Source of the DNA: Delphinus delphis
Lineage: Eukaryota > Chordata > Mammalia > Artiodactyla > Delphinidae
NCBI RefSeq assembly: GCF_949987515.2
Contig: NC_082694.2
Coordinates: 71,546,080-71,610,079 of the forward strand
Direction: 5' to 3'
Length of the DNA: 64,000 nt
Shown: one piece after another, positions 59,980 to 64,000 of the stretch
How positions within the stretch are numbered: the first letter of the stretch is position 1
Layout of the letters: every line of letters begins with the position of its first letter
The notes under the pieces: generated by a model
The model's database searches: none
Seen by the model: only the letters and a program-made list of their open reading frames with translations
Told to the model about the DNA's origin: nothing
Position numbers and translations under genes: made by a program

Positions 59980-62900
59980 GTAAGTGGCATACGGTGCTTA
60001 AGAATGTGAGAGAGTTATGATTTTATATGGACTTTTATTAAAGAAATTTTATTTGAAGTTGTATTTTGTAGCTCATTTAAAATTTTAACATCCAAAAAAT
60101 TTAGCAGGCATTTGATAAATACAAATAATGTTTAAGTTGTGTAAGAGTTCAAAGTTCTTATAATCAAGTTGAGCACACCCAGCTTTTTGGAAAGAAGACC
60201 TCTCCCTTGAGAAGGTCAAACCTCATCCTCCAATGCAGTGAATGGAGAACTTCATGTGATAAGAGAGTATAGCACTAAGCTTCAGCTCAGTTTCCCTGAG
60301 AGTCTCCTTCCTCATTGGTTCTTTCTCTGCTTGTCCTTCCGAACACCTCATGTGAGCATTGTTCCCCTTTAAAGCTCCAACCCAAATGTAGCCATAAAAC
60401 CTGACCTGAGATCCCCATAGAACATTTGAGTCCATGCTAGAACAAACATCCAAACTTCACTAATTGAGGATAGTGAAGGGGGACATAAACAGAGGGTAAT
60501 AGGCAAGTAGAATTCCCATCTTCTAACTTTTGCCTCTCTCTTCACTTAACAACGAATTATAGTTTAGACAGAGTAAAATGAGTGTTTAAAAATAATAGAG
60601 CTTTAAAGTGCTAGGGAACATAGAATAGGAGATATTAATACTGAAGAAATAAGATAAAACATCTTTTAGGAAGGGAGCATTGAAGCCCTATCATGAAAGA
60701 AAAAAGTTAGGATTCAGATAGAGATTGAAGGTGAGGGCATTTGAGGGTGACAAGGAAGAAATCCTAAGAGCAAAAAGTACACGACATGTTTGGAGGATGA
60801 AAAGCAGTATATGAAATAGGAGTATGGGGTCTCTAGTTGTGCACTGGGGCAAGGGAGCAATAAAACTTTTGGAATTGATTGGAAAAGCTAATACGCAATA
60901 TGCAATATTTTCTTTAAAGATACATATCTATGTGGTAAAATCTTTAAAAAAAACGAGAATTATACACAAAAAAATCAGTATAGTAGTTGCCTTTTCTGTG
61001 GGAGGCATGGAGATAAAATCAGGGAACACAGATAGCTTCAAAGAATTTAGTAATGATCTAGTTCTTAAGTTGTATAGTAGTTTAATGGGTGACTTTTATT
61101 AGTATACTTCATAACTTACAACTATACTATATATGTATCAAATATTATATAAGAACTATAAATTTCTGTAACTTTGTTAAATTATGTGGAACTATACTAT
61201 ATTTTTAAGTAATCTTTTTTTTTTTTTTTGGGATTTAACATCTCTGAAATTGGGATGTGTATTATCATCAGTGGTATCTTAGCATTGTGTCATGTTTTTT
61301 TTTTTTTTGGCAGTGATTTTTCCTTCTTAGTGTTACTTAAAATAATGGGGTATCTTATAATCAATGGCATCTTAGATTCTGTGAAATTATATTCAAACTA
61401 TAGTATTTAAGATTAACATAAAGTAAAAAAAAAAGATTAACATAAAGTCAGACAATTCTCATATTTGAAAAAATGAACTTCTTTGGGCCCTGCATTTTGC
61501 ATTGAAGAAGTTTCTTTTTTCAGATTAACAGAAGTGGACTAAAAAGACATGTACAGAAGTGTTCATGGCAGCTTCATTCACAACATCCAAAAAATAAGTA
61601 GCCTAAATGTCCATCGACAGGAGATTGGATACATAAATTGTGGTGTATTTCTTTAGCAGAATACCTTGCAGCAATAAAAATGAATGAACTGCTGATACAT
61701 GCAACAACTTGGATCATTTCACAGATGTTGCATGAGTCAAAGAAGTCTGGCACAAAAGATCCATAATATTTAATCCATTTATATGAAGTTGAAGAACAGG
61801 AAGCTGAATTGATGGTGATAAAAATCAGAATAGTGTAGTTACTCTGTTGGACAAGGGACCATGTTAGAACCTTCCGGGGTGCTGGAAACATTCTGTATCT
61901 TGAGGTGGGTGTTAGTTGCATGTGTGCATACTCATGTAAAAATCCACTGATCAGTACACCTAAAATTAGTACCCTTTGTGTATGTACTGCAAACATAGAG
62001 TATAAACAAAAGTGGGTTTGTGTTGCAGTATGAAGGGCAGTGGGGAGCCAACTGTGAGGAAATGTTCCCTTAATGTTACTTTATTTGTATGTGACACATT
62101 GCATGAAGGGCGTGTATTGTGTTTTCAGAAAATGTTATTATTCTTAGACTTACAAGAGTAAAGCTATATATCGGTAGTTAAGGGAAGGATTGATTTTCTT
62201 TGAAAGAAGAAGTTGTCTCTGGTGTCTTGAAACTGAGCATGAGCCCCACGTATATGAGGACAGGGCTAACCTAGACTTATGTGGTATGCTTTGTTCAGTG
62301 AATGTAGCAGTTAGTGGTCTAATTTTTCCCTCTTGTTCTTCCTCCTCTCTTCCCCATAAACCCTCAGTCATGATTTATTTAGATTGATTCATTGACTCAA
62401 ATATTTCCTGAGTCACATATCTTCTGGGCACTCAGTATGACACTGGAATGCAGACAAGAAGACATGTCCCATGTCTTTAAAGAGCCCATAGTATAGGTCA
62501 CATAATCTCAGTGAATGGTGGTTTAAAAGTGCTGTGATTAATACGGATGAGAAAGTGACTAATGCTGAGGATGTAAGAGAGCGTTTCACAGGAGAGGTGT
62601 CATTTGAGCTGGATCTTAGAGGATAAATAGACTGCCTGGTAGAGAGTCGGGGGACTAGCATTTTAGGCGCAGGAAATAGGATATCCAAAGTGTTGGCAGA
62701 CCAGTAGTGTGCATGCTCGAGTGAGCTTCCTTAGTGCAGCTTCCTCTGCTGCCTCTCTTTGGCCCCTGTATTACTCACATGGCCTGCACACATTTAAGCC
62801 TTCCGCCAGTGCACTTTTAACCATTGCATTCCCTCCCTTCTTCCTGTTGTTTGCTCTGTTGCCTAGTGCGAGGGGTCTGCTTTGTTATCTTTGTCCAAGA

Positions 62901-64000
62901 GCTGAAACTTTAGTTATAGAACCTTTCTTGGTTTGAAATAGCCTGCCATTTTTTTATTGGAAGAATCCTCTTTTTAACATAAAAACCTCCTCAAATCTTA
63001 CTTTTTATATGAAATCTATTGAGAAGTATTAATTGAGTGAGGCTGTGAGCTATTTCCAGTGTGTTTCCTTTATGTGATTTCTATTAAGTGGCCAGATTAA
63101 AAAAAGAATGGAAAAGATTTTAAAATTATATAATATAAACATTTGATTGCTTGTTATAATATGTGGTATATTTGAGGTTGTTCCATATAGAATATGTAGC
63201 TTTGGTTATCCAGATCTCTGTGTTCAAAGCTCAGTGAAGCAGTGGGTTTAACGGCATCGGTGCTGGCTTTGTAGTGCAAGTTGTTGCTGAGGAAGAACTG
63301 GCAGTTGTATCTCTTCTGTGCAGAGTTGTTTCGAGAGTCCTTGACTCAGGCTAAACGCAGGGTAGGGCTGACTCTTCTGGCACTTGTGGCTTAGGCATCT
63401 GAGAGTGGGAGGTGTTGCACCTGCTTTATTGACTAGGTGACCTTCCCTAGAGAAGCCTCAGGCTTCATCATGGTCAGAAAGCCACAGACAAGCTCACCAG
63501 GAGTGAACGCTCCTCTGAAGCAGAGAGGGATTTTCTGTTCTGGAATATATTCATTGAAGATTAGGAGCCTGTTACAGAGACATATTTTTGTTTTCTCACA
63601 CTGAGGGAGAGAAAAGAAGTTGAACAGTTTACCATACATAGTAAGCATTCATATGAGTGTTAGCTATTGTTATTATCAGTTGCTATCACATAAGTAAGCC
63701 CCCATTGCACCTTAGATAGAGGATAATTTTGGATTACAATTTTCTTCATTACTTTAGCAAATATTTATTAAGCATCTATTTACTAGGTGTGGGGTATACG
63801 TTAGTGGATAAAACAGTCAAGGCTTTTGTCTTCATAGAACTTAGCATAATAAGGGAAATAGACAAACAGGTAAACAAGCAAATGTTACATTACAAATTGT
63901 GATATGAGATATAAAGGATAAAAGCAGGAAATGTATTGAATGGTAGGGTGGACAGAGAAGGCCTTTCTGAGAAGGTGACGTTAGATATCGGCTTCACAGG
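59980..64000. other. Intron 8, part: old L1 and L2 copies
   Basis: A sense old L1 3' part lies at about 61550-62015 ('GTTCATGGCAGCTTCATTCA', 'TAAATGTCCATCGACAGGAG'). L2-like sequence lies at about 62385-62690 and 63750-64000. The stretches 59980-61550 and 62690-63750 hold nothing I recognise. No exon 9 is visible before the right edge. Confidence 0.6.

Larger units (their letters stand above)
6610..64000 (+). other. ITSN2: ITSN2 gene, 5' part (promoter through intron 8)
   Basis: Intersectin-2 is a scaffold protein of clathrin-mediated endocytosis. Its EH domains bind Asn-Pro-Phe motifs, its SH3 domains bind dynamin and synaptojanin-type partners, and the long form has a DH-PH-C2 module that activates CDC42. 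Here seven coding exons (2 to 8), all with AG acceptors and GT donors, splice into one frame of 265 codons plus one base. The start MMAQFPTAMNGGPNMW, and a linker quite unlike that of ITSN1, point to ITSN2 rather than its paralogue. Only the part from the promoter to the beginning of EH2 is in the window, so the gene runs off the right edge. The paralogue call rests on recall of the human proteins. Exon 1 and the transcription start are inferred. Confidence 0.95.

Noticed and set aside
1..64000. CRISPR arrays, operons or a bacterial-type defence system
   Set aside because: No spaced direct repeats and no clustered prokaryotic genes are present. Splice sites, SINEs and LINEs show this is mammalian DNA.

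Overview
The window is a piece of mammalian nuclear genome, almost certainly from a cetacean (whale or dolphin), with hippopotamus a less likely alternative. It carries many copies of the tRNA-Glu-derived CHR SINE family, which is typical of Cetacea, hippopotamus and relatives. Both the long older form and a compact G+C-rich form are present, several with perfect target-site duplications. It also carries artiodactyl-type LINE-1 elements and older MIR, L2, hAT and Tigger relics.

The only protein-coding gene I can support is the 5' part of ITSN2 (intersectin-2) on the + strand. About 6.4 kb of repeat-rich flank precedes a CpG-island promoter at about 6370-7340, which contains a probable non-coding first exon ending at 6844. 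Intron 1 is about 25.9 kb. Exon 2 (32704-32767) carries the start codon, and intron 2 is about 20.8 kb. Exons 3 to 8 follow at 53609-53701, 55826-55889, 57074-57237, 58578-58784, 58917-59013 and 59840-59979. The spliced frame is open for 265 complete codons plus one base. It encodes the first EH domain with a complete EF-hand loop, a Ser/Pro/Thr-rich linker, and the start of the second EH domain. The window ends in intron 8, so the rest of EH2, the coiled coil, the SH3 domains and the RhoGEF module of the long form lie beyond it.

The introns are mostly mobile-element sequence. The largest element is an almost complete antisense LINE-1 at about 34.2-39.4 kb in intron 2, dead in both ORFs. Others are a 973-bp internally deleted Tigger transposon with both ends intact, a second Tigger relic, a second antisense LINE-1 with a sense LINE-1 tail nested in it, and a decayed antisense retroviral pol remnant near 51-52 kb.

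I found no sign of a new multi-gene system. The observations most worth following up are small: intron 6 of ITSN2 is 132 nt, a multiple of three, and free of in-frame stops; a five-codon upstream ORF begins on the first base of exon 2; exon 4 sits between two SINEs; and an inverted SINE pair sharing the same internal deletion lies just upstream of exon 3. Limits of older-repeat calls (MIR, L2, old L1) are approximate because they rest on recall of consensus sequence.
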